From: JAJNPS01 sp031378845
Lineage (GTDB): Bacteria; Pseudomonadota; Alphaproteobacteria; Rhodobacterales; Rhodobacteraceae
Reading direction: 5' to 3'
Length of the DNA stretch: 64,000 bases
Assembly (NCBI GenBank): GCA_031378845.1
Contig: JANNES010000018.1
Location: 190,719-254,718, forward strand
Shown here: in pieces, positions 36,616-44,111 of the stretch
How positions within the stretch are numbered: position 1 is the stretch's first letter
Layout: each line of letters starts with the position of its first letter
The notes under the pieces: model-generated
Told to the model about the DNA's origin: nothing
What the model saw: the letters and a program-made list of their open reading frames with translations, nothing else
The model's database searches: none
Made by a program: the position numbers and the translations under genes

Positions 36616-37356
36616 TCACGCGGCGAGTGCCACGACGATGGCGCCAAAATCGGCAGCTTTGAGGCTTGCGCCCCCGACCAGGGCCCCGTCGACATTGGCT
36701 AGGGCGAAAATCTCGGGCGCATTCGACGGCTTGACCGAGCCGCCGTACAGAAGTCGCACCTCCTTGGCCATCGCCCCCAGCCGTTCGGTCAGGCGCGTGC
36801 GCACGAAGGCATGCACTTCGGCAATCTCGGCGAGTGTCGGGGTGCGACCCGTGCCGATGGCCCATACAGGCTCATAAGCGACCACCAGCGTCGCCGATTG
36901 TGCGCCATCCGGGACCGATCCGGCCAGTTGCGCGCCGACCACGTCCAAGGTGCGGCCTGCATCCCGCTCTGCTTCGGTCTCGCCGATGCAGACAATCGCC
37001 GTCAGACCCGCCGCGATCGCCGTCGCGGCCTTGGCCCGCACCTCGGCATCCGTCTCGCCATGATCTGCGCGGCGTTCGGAATGTCCAACAATGACGTATG
37101 TGGCGCCGGCATCCTTCAGCATTGCGGCCGAGATGTCGCCGGTATGGGCGCCTGACATGTCGGCATGGCAATCCTGCCCGCCAAGTCCCAGCGCCGAACC
37201 CCGCGCCGCCCACGCCATCTGCGCCAGCAAGGTGGCGGGCGGGCACAGCACGATGTCGCAGGCGGGCCCCGGATGGGCCCCGATCAGCGCGGCCACCTCG
37301 GACAAGCTTGCGGCCAAGCCGTTCATCTTCCAGTTGCCTGCGGCGAGTTTGCGCAT
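36616..37356 (-). CDS. tpiA: Triosephosphate isomerase
   Basis: TpiA interconverts dihydroxyacetone phosphate and glyceraldehyde 3-phosphate. The 246-residue barrel has GNWKMN (Lys10), the catalytic His in VIVGHSERR, the catalytic Glu in VAYEPVWAIGTG and the phosphate loop LLYGGSVKPSNA. It stands between EamA and iscA on the same strand without tight coupling. Confidence 0.96.
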   Translation of the reverse strand: MRKLAAGNWKMNGLAASLSEVAALIGAHPGPACDIVLCPPATLLAQMAWAARGSALGLGGQDCHADMSGAHTGDISAAMLKDAGATYVIVGHSERRADHGETDAEVRAKAATAIAAGLTAIVCIGETEAERDAGRTLDVVGAQLAGSVPDGAQSATLVVAYEPVWAIGTGRTPTLAEIAEVHAFVRTRLTERLGAMAKEVRLLYGGSVKPSNAPEIFALANVDGALVGGASLKAADFGAIVVALAA

Positions 37357-37420
37357 GATGATCCTCCGTCGACTATCGCCTCAGGGGTAGCGCGCGGTCG
37401 ACCAAAGGGAAAGCCTTTGC

Positions 37421-37455
37421 CGCTTCACATTCGGAAAAATATCCCCGCCGGAGGC
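37421..37455 (-). repeat. Interspersed GGGATATTT repeat, copy 3 (reverse orientation)
   Basis: On the minus strand the core GCCTCCGGCGGGGATATTT (37455 to 37437) is identical to the copy at 9676-9694. It is followed by TTCCGAATGTGAAG, comparable to the AGATGAAAG tail of the first copy. It lies between iscA and tpiA. Confidence 0.7.
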
Positions 37456-37499
37456 ACGCTCAGGCAGTGCTGGTTGCGTCACCGTGCACGCGATGCAGG

Positions 37500-37859
37500 C
37501 TACTCCGCCGCAACATCCTTGAACTTGATCGACTCGCCGCAACCACAGGCCTCGGCCACATTCGGATTGCGGAACTTGAATCCGGCAGCCAGCAGGTCGA
37601 TCTCGTAATCGATCTCGGTGCCGATCAGGAACATCTGCGCCATCGGGGCGATCATCACGCGTGCGCCGTCTTGTTCGACGACCTCGTCCAGCGGGTTGAC
37701 CGACGACACGTAGTCCATGGTATATTCCATGCCTGCGCAGCCACCCTTCTTGACACCGATGCGCAAGCCGGAAGAGCCCTGCTTTTCCATCAGCCGCGCG
37801 ATTTGTGCGGCGGCGGTTGGGGTCATGGTGACGGCGGCTTTGCCGGGAAGTGCGAACAT
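37500..37859 (-). CDS. A-type iron-sulfur cluster carrier (HesB/IscA/SufA family)
   Basis: A-type carriers take [2Fe-2S] or [4Fe-4S] clusters from the assembly machinery to target enzymes. The 119-residue protein has the three conserved cysteines: Cys41 in GGCAGMEY, and Cys105 and Cys107 in ACGCGES. It may serve complex I, cysI, cysH and other Fe-S enzymes in this window. The subgroup (IscA, SufA or ErpA) is not settled by sequence alone. sufT lies 1.5 kb away. Confidence 0.92.
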   Translation of the reverse strand: MFALPGKAAVTMTPTAAAQIARLMEKQGSSGLRIGVKKGGCAGMEYTMDYVSSVNPLDEVVEQDGARVMIAPMAQMFLIGTEIDYEIDLLAAGFKFRNPNVAEACGCGESIKFKDVAAE

Positions 37860-37881
37860 GGGAGCCTCGCTTTACATATAA

Positions 37882-38595
37882 CTAGGGTAGCAGATCGGGA
37901 ATTCCAAGGGAAGGCAGCAGCGTTAACAGGGCAACCACGCCCGCCGACACGATGATGGCCCAGCCAAAGGATGCAAGCGTACCGATGATGACATATTCGC
38001 TGAGCTTGCCTTCGTCTTTCACCGCACCAAAGCGCAGCACCGATTTTGCGGCGATCAGAAAGCCGATACCAGCCGCTTGACCGGTCAGAATTAGCACGTA
38101 GATCAACCCCCGCTCCAGCGTGCCGATGACGCGGCCCCCATTGCGTAGGCCCGATGGCGTGTCGTCCGCCCAAGGCTGCATCAGCATGCCAATGGCATAG
38201 CCGCCCGCCTGAGTGACAAGGATCAGGCCTGCCAGCAGGACCATGACGCTGATAAGCCATGGGGTGTTTGCCCAAATGCCCGTTGCCCACAAATCGGGCT
38301 GCAGGGCGGCAACGGCGATGATGCTGGCCAGATGCGCTGCTTGATCGACCAGAAAGGGGCGCAAGCGGGGCGGGAAATACGCGGCTTTAACGGCGTCTAT
38401 CGCCATGTGAACAGCCGCCAGAACGAAGATCAGCGGGTGCAGATTTCCGGTCATGACAATCGCCGTCGCCAGCACTACTGCGATATGGGCCAGCATCGGC
38501 AGTGTCTGGCGTTTGTTTTGCACCATCCAGTTGGTCTGGAACAGAAAGTCGGCAAGGGTGTGGGCGAAAAGGAGGGCTGTGAAGGTTTCGATCAT
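37882..38595 (-). CDS. DUF3307 polytopic membrane protein
   Basis: This 237-residue inner-membrane protein has about six predicted helices and fits the DUF3307 family. Conserved polar residues stand in or beside the membrane segments: His12-xxx-Asp16 (AHTLAD), His37 (LAHI), His63-xxx-Asp67 with Lys70 (HMAIDAVK), and Asp84-xxx-His88 (DQAAH). This pattern resembles an intramembrane metal or proton site; the chemistry is unknown. The start at 38595 overlaps the satD-like stop by 4 nt (ATGA), so the two are made together. DUF3307 genes are typically paired with SatD genes. Confidence 0.85.
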   Translation of the reverse strand: MIETFTALLFAHTLADFLFQTNWMVQNKRQTLPMLAHIAVVLATAIVMTGNLHPLIFVLAAVHMAIDAVKAAYFPPRLRPFLVDQAAHLASIIAVAALQPDLWATGIWANTPWLISVMVLLAGLILVTQAGGYAIGMLMQPWADDTPSGLRNGGRVIGTLERGLIYVLILTGQAAGIGFLIAAKSVLRFGAVKDEGKLSEYVIIGTLASFGWAIIVSAGVVALLTLLPSLGIPDLLP

Positions 38596-39227
38596 GCTGC
38601 AAACCATTCGCCTGGGTTGAAAGGACGATTCGCGTCCCACAACGGTTCATATCCCGCACCGTCCAGGCGTGCCTTGAAGGCTTGGCGACTGATGCCAAGT
38701 TCCTCGGCTGATTTGCGTGGTTCGGGTGGATTGCAGCGGAATGCCAATGCTATTGCTTCGGCTTGTTGGGGCGACCAGCGGGACGATTGCCAGTCCAGGT
38801 AGGAAAACAGCGGCCTTTGCCATTTTGCGTCTGCAGTCTGGCTGAAAAAGACAAGCCGATCAGTTGTCATGTCATCCAGTTCGCGACCGGATGAGATAAA
38901 AACGTCGCCACTTGCACTTGCGAGTCCAGACTGAGGAAGAACAGACACTCCACCCGTCGCAACCGCAATTCGGGTCTGGGCGAGGGCAGGGCGGCTGTGC
39001 AGATTGGCCAGCACCAAGACGGTCAAGCGAAACACGCGTGCCGCGTCTGGGCAGTACATTTGCCAGCCATCACCGCGAAAGCGGGCAAAACGAATATCAA
39101 GCCCGCTGATTTCCGCCTCATGCGTCGCTATGCCTTCAAGCACTTCCATCGCACCATCAACCGCCGCCTGCCCGGCTTGGGTTGAGGCAATCAGATCTCC
39201 GGTAAGGACTGTGGCAATAGGCTCCAT
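38592..39227 (-). CDS. SatD-family protein: cyclase-like domain plus helix-turn-helix
   Basis: The 211-residue product matches the SatD family. Its N-terminal part lines up with class III nucleotidyl cyclases. GDLIAST (10-16) fits the first metal-aspartate motif, FRGDGWQ (50-56) the second, and the two Asp (11 and 53) are 42 residues apart. RIAVATGGV (86-94) fits the R-G-H-G-V strand, and GDVFISSGREL (107-117) fits GDVVNxAxRL, with the usual Asn replaced by Ile111 and Arg115 kept. So it is a divergent or altered cyclase fold (inference). The C-terminal part (about 152-193) contains a helix-turn-helix (RKSAEELGISRQAFKARLDG). The ATG at 39227 has no ribosome binding site; see the promoter entry. 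Confidence 0.8.
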   Translation of the reverse strand: MEPIATVLTGDLIASTQAGQAAVDGAMEVLEGIATHEAEISGLDIRFARFRGDGWQMYCPDAARVFRLTVLVLANLHSRPALAQTRIAVATGGVSVLPQSGLASASGDVFISSGRELDDMTTDRLVFFSQTADAKWQRPLFSYLDWQSSRWSPQQAEAIALAFRCNPPEPRKSAEELGISRQAFKARLDGAGYEPLWDANRPFNPGEWFAA

Positions 39228-39230
39228 CCG

Positions 39231-39316
39231 CAAGTTATAAGGCTTGCAATGGCAAAATGCAAGTCTATTAGATTGCAATGCTAAAATGCAAGTCTAGTAG
39301 CTTGCCATATTGGTCC
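39231..39316. repeat. 29-bp tandem operator-like repeats upstream of satD
   Basis: On the plus strand, the box CAAGTcTAnTAGn starts at 39260 and 39289, and a weaker copy CAAGTTATAAGGC starts at 39231, so the spacing is 29 bp each time. Between them is TTGCAATG-xx-AAAATG (39244 and 39273), with a partial third copy TTGCCAT at 39302. Each full unit also contains TTGCA-N9-TGCAA. The box nearest the gene covers the -10 element. Confidence 0.8.
39234..39262 (-). promoter_or_regulatory. Probable promoter of the satD-DUF3307 operon (leaderless)
   Basis: On the minus strand, TTGCAT (-35, 39262-39257) is followed after exactly 17 bp by TATAAC (-10, 39239-39234). Seven bases later is the A of the start codon ATG at 39227. 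Transcription would therefore begin at or next to the start codon, and no Shine-Dalgarno sequence is present. Both elements lie inside the 29-bp repeat array. Confidence 0.6.
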
Positions 39317-39334
39317 GCAACCTCTCAGACTTGC

Positions 39335-39700
39335 CTACATGAACCCAAGTTCCAGCTTGGCTTCGTCCGACATCATCTCCATGCCCCAGGGCGGATCGAA
39401 TGTCATCTGCACGTCGACCTGCTTGATCCCGGCAACCGATCCAACGGCATCTGCGACCCAACCGGGCATTTCGCCCGCAACGGGGCAGCCGGGCGCTGTC
39501 AGTGTCATGGTGATGTCAACGGCGCTCTCAGGGTCGATGTCGATGGTGTATACAAGACCAAGGTCAAAGATGTTGACCGGAATCTCGGGATCAAACACCG
39601 TCCGGCAGGCATCTACCACGGTCTGATAGAGCGGATGTTCGGTGCTGGAGGGTCGGATCAAAGGTGCGCCTTCGATCTTTTCCTGTGGCTGGTGCGTCAT
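39335..39700 (-). CDS. sufT: SUF system Fe-S assembly protein SufT (DUF59/MIP18 family)
   Basis: This 121-residue protein has the MIP18/DUF59 fold, with the signature VFDPEIPVNIFDLGLVY and the conserved Cys in LTAPGCPVAGEM. SufT helps mature [4Fe-4S] proteins. The start at 39700 (MTHQPQEK) is chosen over a longer frame because a GAGA-rich ribosome binding site precedes it and homologues begin there. Other suf genes are not in the window. It lies downstream of ssb, with a 203-nt gap in which I see nothing else. Confidence 0.88.
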   Translation of the reverse strand: MTHQPQEKIEGAPLIRPSSTEHPLYQTVVDACRTVFDPEIPVNIFDLGLVYTIDIDPESAVDITMTLTAPGCPVAGEMPGWVADAVGSVAGIKQVDVQMTFDPPWGMEMMSDEAKLELGFM

Positions 39701-39903
39701 GTTATTCTCGCCCGGACTGACCGTCTCTTGTTCCTGAGCGATTATATAGGGAAATATTGCGCAAGGTCCAGCCGTCGTGACAGGCCTGCCGATCAAGCGG
39801 GCGCGCGCGCATCAATACCATGCCCGGTGTCTGGACCGCGTCCAAGTTCGGTCCATCACCTACACCCGCCCGGCAGCACCAAAGCTGTCAGACCCGAGGG
39901 GAC

Positions 39904-40410
39904 TCAGAACGGAATTTCGTCATCGAGATCAGACCGGCTGCCGCCTGCGCCCGCAGAACTTGAACGACCGCCGCCGCTGGAACCACCACCAGACTGGCCG
40001 CCAAAATCATCATTGCCGCCGCGATCTTCATAGCCACCTGAACTGCCAGATCCGCCATCGCGGCCGCCGAGCAATGTCAGTTCGCCACGGAACTGGCGCA
40101 ACACCACCTCTGTCGTGTAGCGATCTGCACCGGACTGGTCTTGCCATTTGCGCGTTTCCAGCTGGCCCTCGATATACACCGTCGAGCCCTTTTTCAGGTA
40201 TTGTTCCGCGATCTTGCCAAGCGCCTCGTTGAAAATCGCGACAGAATGCCATTCGGTGCGTTCCTTGCGTTCGCCACTGGCTTTGTCGCGCCAAGATTCC
40301 GATGTGGCGATCCGCAAGTTCACGACTTTGCCGCCATTGGGAAAGCTGCGCACCTCAGGGTCGCGCCCCAGATTGCCGACGATGATAACTTTGTTGACCG
40401 ACCCCGCCAT
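39904..40410 (-). CDS. ssb: Single-stranded DNA-binding protein
   Basis: Ssb coats single-stranded DNA in replication and repair. The 168-residue protein has an OB-fold domain (VNKVIIVGNLGRDPEVR...YTTEVVLRQF, residues 4-112), a Gly/Ser-rich linker and the acidic tip DLDDEIPF that recruits partner proteins. Length and organisation are normal. Confidence 0.96.
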   Translation of the reverse strand: MAGSVNKVIIVGNLGRDPEVRSFPNGGKVVNLRIATSESWRDKASGERKERTEWHSVAIFNEALGKIAEQYLKKGSTVYIEGQLETRKWQDQSGADRYTTEVVLRQFRGELTLLGGRDGGSGSSGGYEDRGGNDDFGGQSGGGSSGGGRSSSAGAGGSRSDLDDEIPF

Positions 40411-40648
40411 AGCGCGCTCCCTGATTCCCTATGCCCTGGCAGGTTCGCCAAGTTTGGTTAACAAAATCCTATAGCGTTCCAGACAGGACCTCGCAACCAA
40501 CACCGAGCGACTTGCAGAGGTCCGCTGATCTTTGCCGAGGCTTGTGCAGTCCAGCAATCACGGGACTGGAACGGACGTCCAAAAGCCCTATACTGCGGAA
40601 CTGGGGGGCGCTGATGCGTCTCGTGAGTTGTCTGCCATAGGGTGTGGG

Positions 40649-41272
40649 ATGCTGACGGTCGCACGGCGCAAGAGAGCGCTTTCATTGGTGTGTCTTGCGC
40701 TGCTCTTTGGCGGCCCGCCTGCGTTTGCCGAAGGGTTGAGCCTTAGTGGATCGTCAAAGTCCCGCAATGCCATATTCGGCTCCCAAGCCGAACTGTTGGA
40801 CGGGCGCCTGTCCAAGCAATACAGCGGCTCGGAACGTTTGACGCCGAACGCCAAGAAGAAAAAAGCCGCCAGTGCAGCGGACGACGTTGCACCCCGTTAC
40901 AGCGGCAGCTATCGCGGCGAATACATCGAGGTGGCGAAGGCCGCCGCAGCCAAGCATGGCGTCCCCGAAGACATGTTCCTGCGGCTCGTTCAGCAAGAAT
41001 CTGGTTGGAACCCGACGGCGGTTTCGTCCAAGGGGGCGACCGGGCTGGCGCAACTGATGCCTGCGACGGCGATACGGCTTGGCGTCGATATCGACAACCC
41101 GTCCGAAAATCTTGACGGTGGCGCGCGCTATCTGCGCATGATGTATGATAAATTCGGCACCTGGCGACTGGCGCTGGCGGCCTATAACGCAGGCCCGGGT
41201 GCGGTCGAGGAACATGACGGCATCCCGCCCTATGACGAGACGCAGAATTACGTTCTGGCCATTTTGGGGTAG
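40649..41272 (+). CDS. Lytic murein transglycosylase (SLT family)
   Basis: This 207-residue secreted enzyme cleaves peptidoglycan glycan strands. It has a signal peptide (RRKRALSLVCLALLFGGPPAFA, cleavage about residue 27) and a spacer. The Slt domain has its catalytic Glu117 in VQQESGWNP, followed by KGATGLAQLMPATA and LALAAYNAGPGAV. The start at 40649 is preferred over an upstream in-frame ATG because the signal peptide begins there. The 238-nt gap to ssb holds their divergent promoters. Confidence 0.92.
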   Translation: MLTVARRKRALSLVCLALLFGGPPAFAEGLSLSGSSKSRNAIFGSQAELLDGRLSKQYSGSERLTPNAKKKKAASAADDVAPRYSGSYRGEYIEVAKAAAAKHGVPEDMFLRLVQQESGWNPTAVSSKGATGLAQLMPATAIRLGVDIDNPSENLDGGARYLRMMYDKFGTWRLALAAYNAGPGAVEEHDGIPPYDETQNYVLAILG

Positions 41273-41305
41273 TCTCGTCGTACCTTCCGCCAAAAAGGTG
41301 GCACC

Positions 41306-41932
41306 TTGGGACCCGTCATTGTCGACCCCGCCAAGATACATGAGTTCGTCGACGCTGATGGTATTCATCAGTGGCTTTCGGCGCATCATGACACCCAAGA
41401 CGACGTCTGGATCAAGATCCATAAGGTTGCTTCAGGTCTGCCGTCGATCACCCCAATGCAGGCGATAGAAGTCGTGCTGTGCTGGGGATGGATCGACGCG
41501 ATCCGCAAAGGCTTTGACGACAAGAGCTATTTGCAGCGCTACACAACGCGCGGCCGCAAAAGCATCTGGAGCCAGATCAATGTCGCGACCGTTGCCCGTC
41601 TCGTCGACCAAGGCAGGATGACAGATCATGGGCTAAAGCATGTTGAAGCGGCCAAAGCCGATGGTCGTTGGGACAAGGCGTATCAAAGCGGGAAGAACAT
41701 GAAATTTCCCGGTGACCTGCAACATGCCATCGACGCCGAGCCGCAAGCCAAAGAAATGCTTGGAAAACTCCGCGCGCAGAACCGTTTTGCGTTGGCGTTT
41801 CTGACACACAACATGAAAACTGAGGTTGGGCGCAAACGAAAGATCGAAAGCTTTGTTGCGATGCTGATGCGCGGCGAGACGATCTATCCCCAAGTCAAAA
41901 CATCTGCGCGGGCGGACAACAAGCCCGCCTGA
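41306..41932 (+). CDS. YdeI/OmpD-associated (OmdA-like) family protein
   Basis: This 208-residue protein resembles the YdeI/OmdA family. It has WLSAHHDTQDDVWIKIHK, the central EVVLCWGWIDAIRKGFDDKSYLQRYTTRGRKSIWSQIN block, and a C-terminal basic region RKRKIESFVAML. Members are widespread and uncharacterised. The start is TTG at 41306, behind AAGGTGG. It converges on the ABC transporter operon with only 8 nt between stops. Confidence 0.82.
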   Translation: MGPVIVDPAKIHEFVDADGIHQWLSAHHDTQDDVWIKIHKVASGLPSITPMQAIEVVLCWGWIDAIRKGFDDKSYLQRYTTRGRKSIWSQINVATVARLVDQGRMTDHGLKHVEAAKADGRWDKAYQSGKNMKFPGDLQHAIDAEPQAKEMLGKLRAQNRFALAFLTHNMKTEVGRKRKIESFVAMLMRGETIYPQVKTSARADNKPA

Positions 41933-41940
41933 GCCTTGCT

Positions 41941-44028
41941 TTACTCCGCCGCGATCTTGATCACCGGTTCCATCGTCGCGAAGATCTCTCTGCTCAGGTG
42001 GCATTTGATCTGATGCCCGCCTTCCAGAATTTGAACCGGCGGCATTTCGGTGTCGCACAGCCCGTTCGGCACCTGCGATTTCCACCGGCAACGGGTCTGG
42101 AAGGGGCAACCGGGCGGTGGGTTCATTGCCGAGGGAATGTCGCCTTCAAGCACGATGCGTTTGCGGATCACCTTGGTGTCGGCGATCGGCACGGCTGACA
42201 AAAGCGCCTCGGTATAGGGGTGATAGGGCGGATTGAACACCTGATCGGTGGTGCCCATTTCGACCACGTGGCCCAGATACATCACCATGACGCGGTCGCT
42301 GAGGTAGCGCACGATGCTGAGGTCATGGCTGATGAACAAGAGCGTTGTCTTGTTCTCGCGCTGGATGTCCATCAAGAGATCGGTTACCGCGGCCTGCACC
42401 GACACATCGAGTGCTGATACCGGTTCATCGGCCACAACGACCTTGGCACCACCGGCAAAGGCGCGGGCGATGCCGACGCGTTGTTTCTGGCCACCGGAGA
42501 GCTGGCGGGGCATACGCTCGGCAAAGGCGCGGGGCAGCTTCACGAGATCCATCAGTTCGAGCATGCGGGCGCTGCGTTCGGCGTCTGATTTGCCGTATTT
42601 GAAGATCTCAAGCGCGCGGATGATCTGGCGGCCCACGTTCATCGACGGGTTCAGCGTGTCAAACGGGTTCTGGAACACCATCTGCACCTGACTGACAGTG
42701 TCGGTGTTGCGCTGCTGGATGGGCGTGGACTGGACGTTTTCATCAAACAGCATGATCGAGCCAGAGGTCGCGGTTTCCAGCCCCATCAGCACCTTGGCAA
42801 AGGTGGACTTGCCGCAGCCGGATTCGCCCACAATTGCAAGTGTTTCGCCCTCGCGGGCCTCGAAACTCAGCGTCTCATTGGCCTTGACGACTTTCTTGGT
42901 GCCGCCGCCAAAAGCACCGCCCGATACGGAATAGTATTTTCTGAGGTCCTCCATCTTCAGGACGACCCTGCCGAGTTCGGCCTTTTTCTTTACGGCCTTT
43001 ATGGGCGGCGGGGCATCCCAGTCGATCTCGGACCACTTCACGCAGCGCGATTCGTGACGGTCGCCGCCCGGAATGGGCGACATCGGCACGTCGCCCGCAT
43101 CGCAGCGCCCGGCCTGAAAGTAGTCGCAGCGCGGTCCGAAATTGCATCCCGGCGGGCGTTCATGCGGCAGAGGAAAGTTGCCGGGAATAGAGATCAGGGG
43201 GCGCGAGTTCTTGTCGGCACCGGGCAGCGGGATCGAGCGGAACAGCGCTTGGGTATAGGGGTGGCGCATGGTGTCGAAGACTTCGGCCACGTCGCCCGTT
43301 TCCACCGCCTCGCCCGAATACATCACGCAAATCCGGTCGCAGACATCCATGATCAGGCCAAGGTTGTGGCTGATGAACAAGATTGACGTGCCGTACTTTT
43401 CGCTCAGCGCCCGGACAAGATCGACGATCCCCGCCTCGACGGTCACATCAAGTGCTGTCGTTGGCTCATCCAGGATCAGAAGGGCGGGTTTGGACATCAG
43501 CGCCATCGCGATGACGATACGCTGCTGCTGGCCACCCGAAAGCTGGTGGGGATAGGCGTTGATGATGCGGTCGGGGTCGGGCAGGCGCACGTCCGCCACG
43601 ATCTGGCGCGCAAGCTTCCACGCGTCGGCCTTGGACATGCCTTCGTGGATCATCGGCACTTCGGCCAGTTGCGCGCCGATCTTCATCGCGGGGTTCAGCG
43701 ATGCCATCGGTTCTTGGTAGATCATCGCGATTTCCGAGCCGCGGATCATGCGCAGGGCTTCGTCATCCATGTTGGTGAGGTCGCGACCCTTGAACTTGAT
43801 CGACCCACCAGTGATGCGCCCGTTCTTGCCCAGATAGCGCATGACCGCCAGTGCCACGGTGGATTTGCCGCAGCCGCTCTCGCCCACCAGCCCCATCGAT
43901 TCGCCTGCACGGACAGTGCAGGAAAAATCCATCACGGCAGGAATTTCGCGCAGCCGCGTGAAAAAGCTGATCGAGAGATTGTTGATCTCGAGGATCGGTT
44001 GAGACGGGTCCCAAGTGGTATCAGACAT
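41941..44028 (-). CDS. Peptide-type ABC transporter, fused double ATPase (DppD-DppF-like)
   Basis: This 695-residue protein contains two complete ABC ATPases of the oligopeptide/dipeptide importer type in one chain. The first has Walker A GESGCGKST (49-57), LSGGQQQRIVIAMAL and LILDEPTTALDV. The second has GESGCGKST near 405, LSGGQKQRVGIARAF and VVADEPVSALDV. Each ends in the Cys-containing C-terminal extension of this subfamily (PGCNFGPRCDY..., PGCPFQTRCRW...). It energises the two permeases upstream. Confidence 0.95.
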   Translation of the reverse strand: MSDTTWDPSQPILEINNLSISFFTRLREIPAVMDFSCTVRAGESMGLVGESGCGKSTVALAVMRYLGKNGRITGGSIKFKGRDLTNMDDEALRMIRGSEIAMIYQEPMASLNPAMKIGAQLAEVPMIHEGMSKADAWKLARQIVADVRLPDPDRIINAYPHQLSGGQQQRIVIAMALMSKPALLILDEPTTALDVTVEAGIVDLVRALSEKYGTSILFISHNLGLIMDVCDRICVMYSGEAVETGDVAEVFDTMRHPYTQALFRSIPLPGADKNSRPLISIPGNFPLPHERPPGCNFGPRCDYFQAGRCDAGDVPMSPIPGGDRHESRCVKWSEIDWDAPPPIKAVKKKAELGRVVLKMEDLRKYYSVSGGAFGGGTKKVVKANETLSFEAREGETLAIVGESGCGKSTFAKVLMGLETATSGSIMLFDENVQSTPIQQRNTDTVSQVQMVFQNPFDTLNPSMNVGRQIIRALEIFKYGKSDAERSARMLELMDLVKLPRAFAERMPRQLSGGQKQRVGIARAFAGGAKVVVADEPVSALDVSVQAAVTDLLMDIQRENKTTLLFISHDLSIVRYLSDRVMVMYLGHVVEMGTTDQVFNPPYHPYTEALLSAVPIADTKVIRKRIVLEGDIPSAMNPPPGCPFQTRCRWKSQVPNGLCDTEMPPVQILEGGHQIKCHLSREIFATMEPVIKIAAE

Positions 44029-44058
44029 GGCAGCCTCGCGATTATGCTGGGTGCGGAA

Positions 44059-44102
44059 CCGGGGGGCCAGCCCCCGGACCCCCGGGATATTTCATGAACA
44101 GA
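44059..44102 (+). repeat. Interspersed GGGATATTT repeat, copy 4
   Basis: CCGGGGG and CCCCCGG arms (44059-44065, 44071-44077) form a stem, followed by ACCCCCGGGATATTT (to 44092) and CATGAACAG. It closely resembles the copy at 34397-34446. It lies between the permease and ATPase genes of the transporter operon, so it may lower ATPase expression. Confidence 0.7.
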
Positions 44103-44111
44103 AAATGCGCA

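Noticed and set aside
39065..39095. CACCGCGAAAGCGGGCA inside the satD-like gene, resembling the palindrome core at 8889
   Set aside because: It encodes the conserved FARFRGDG segment and lacks the full symmetry. Similarity is probably due to codon use.
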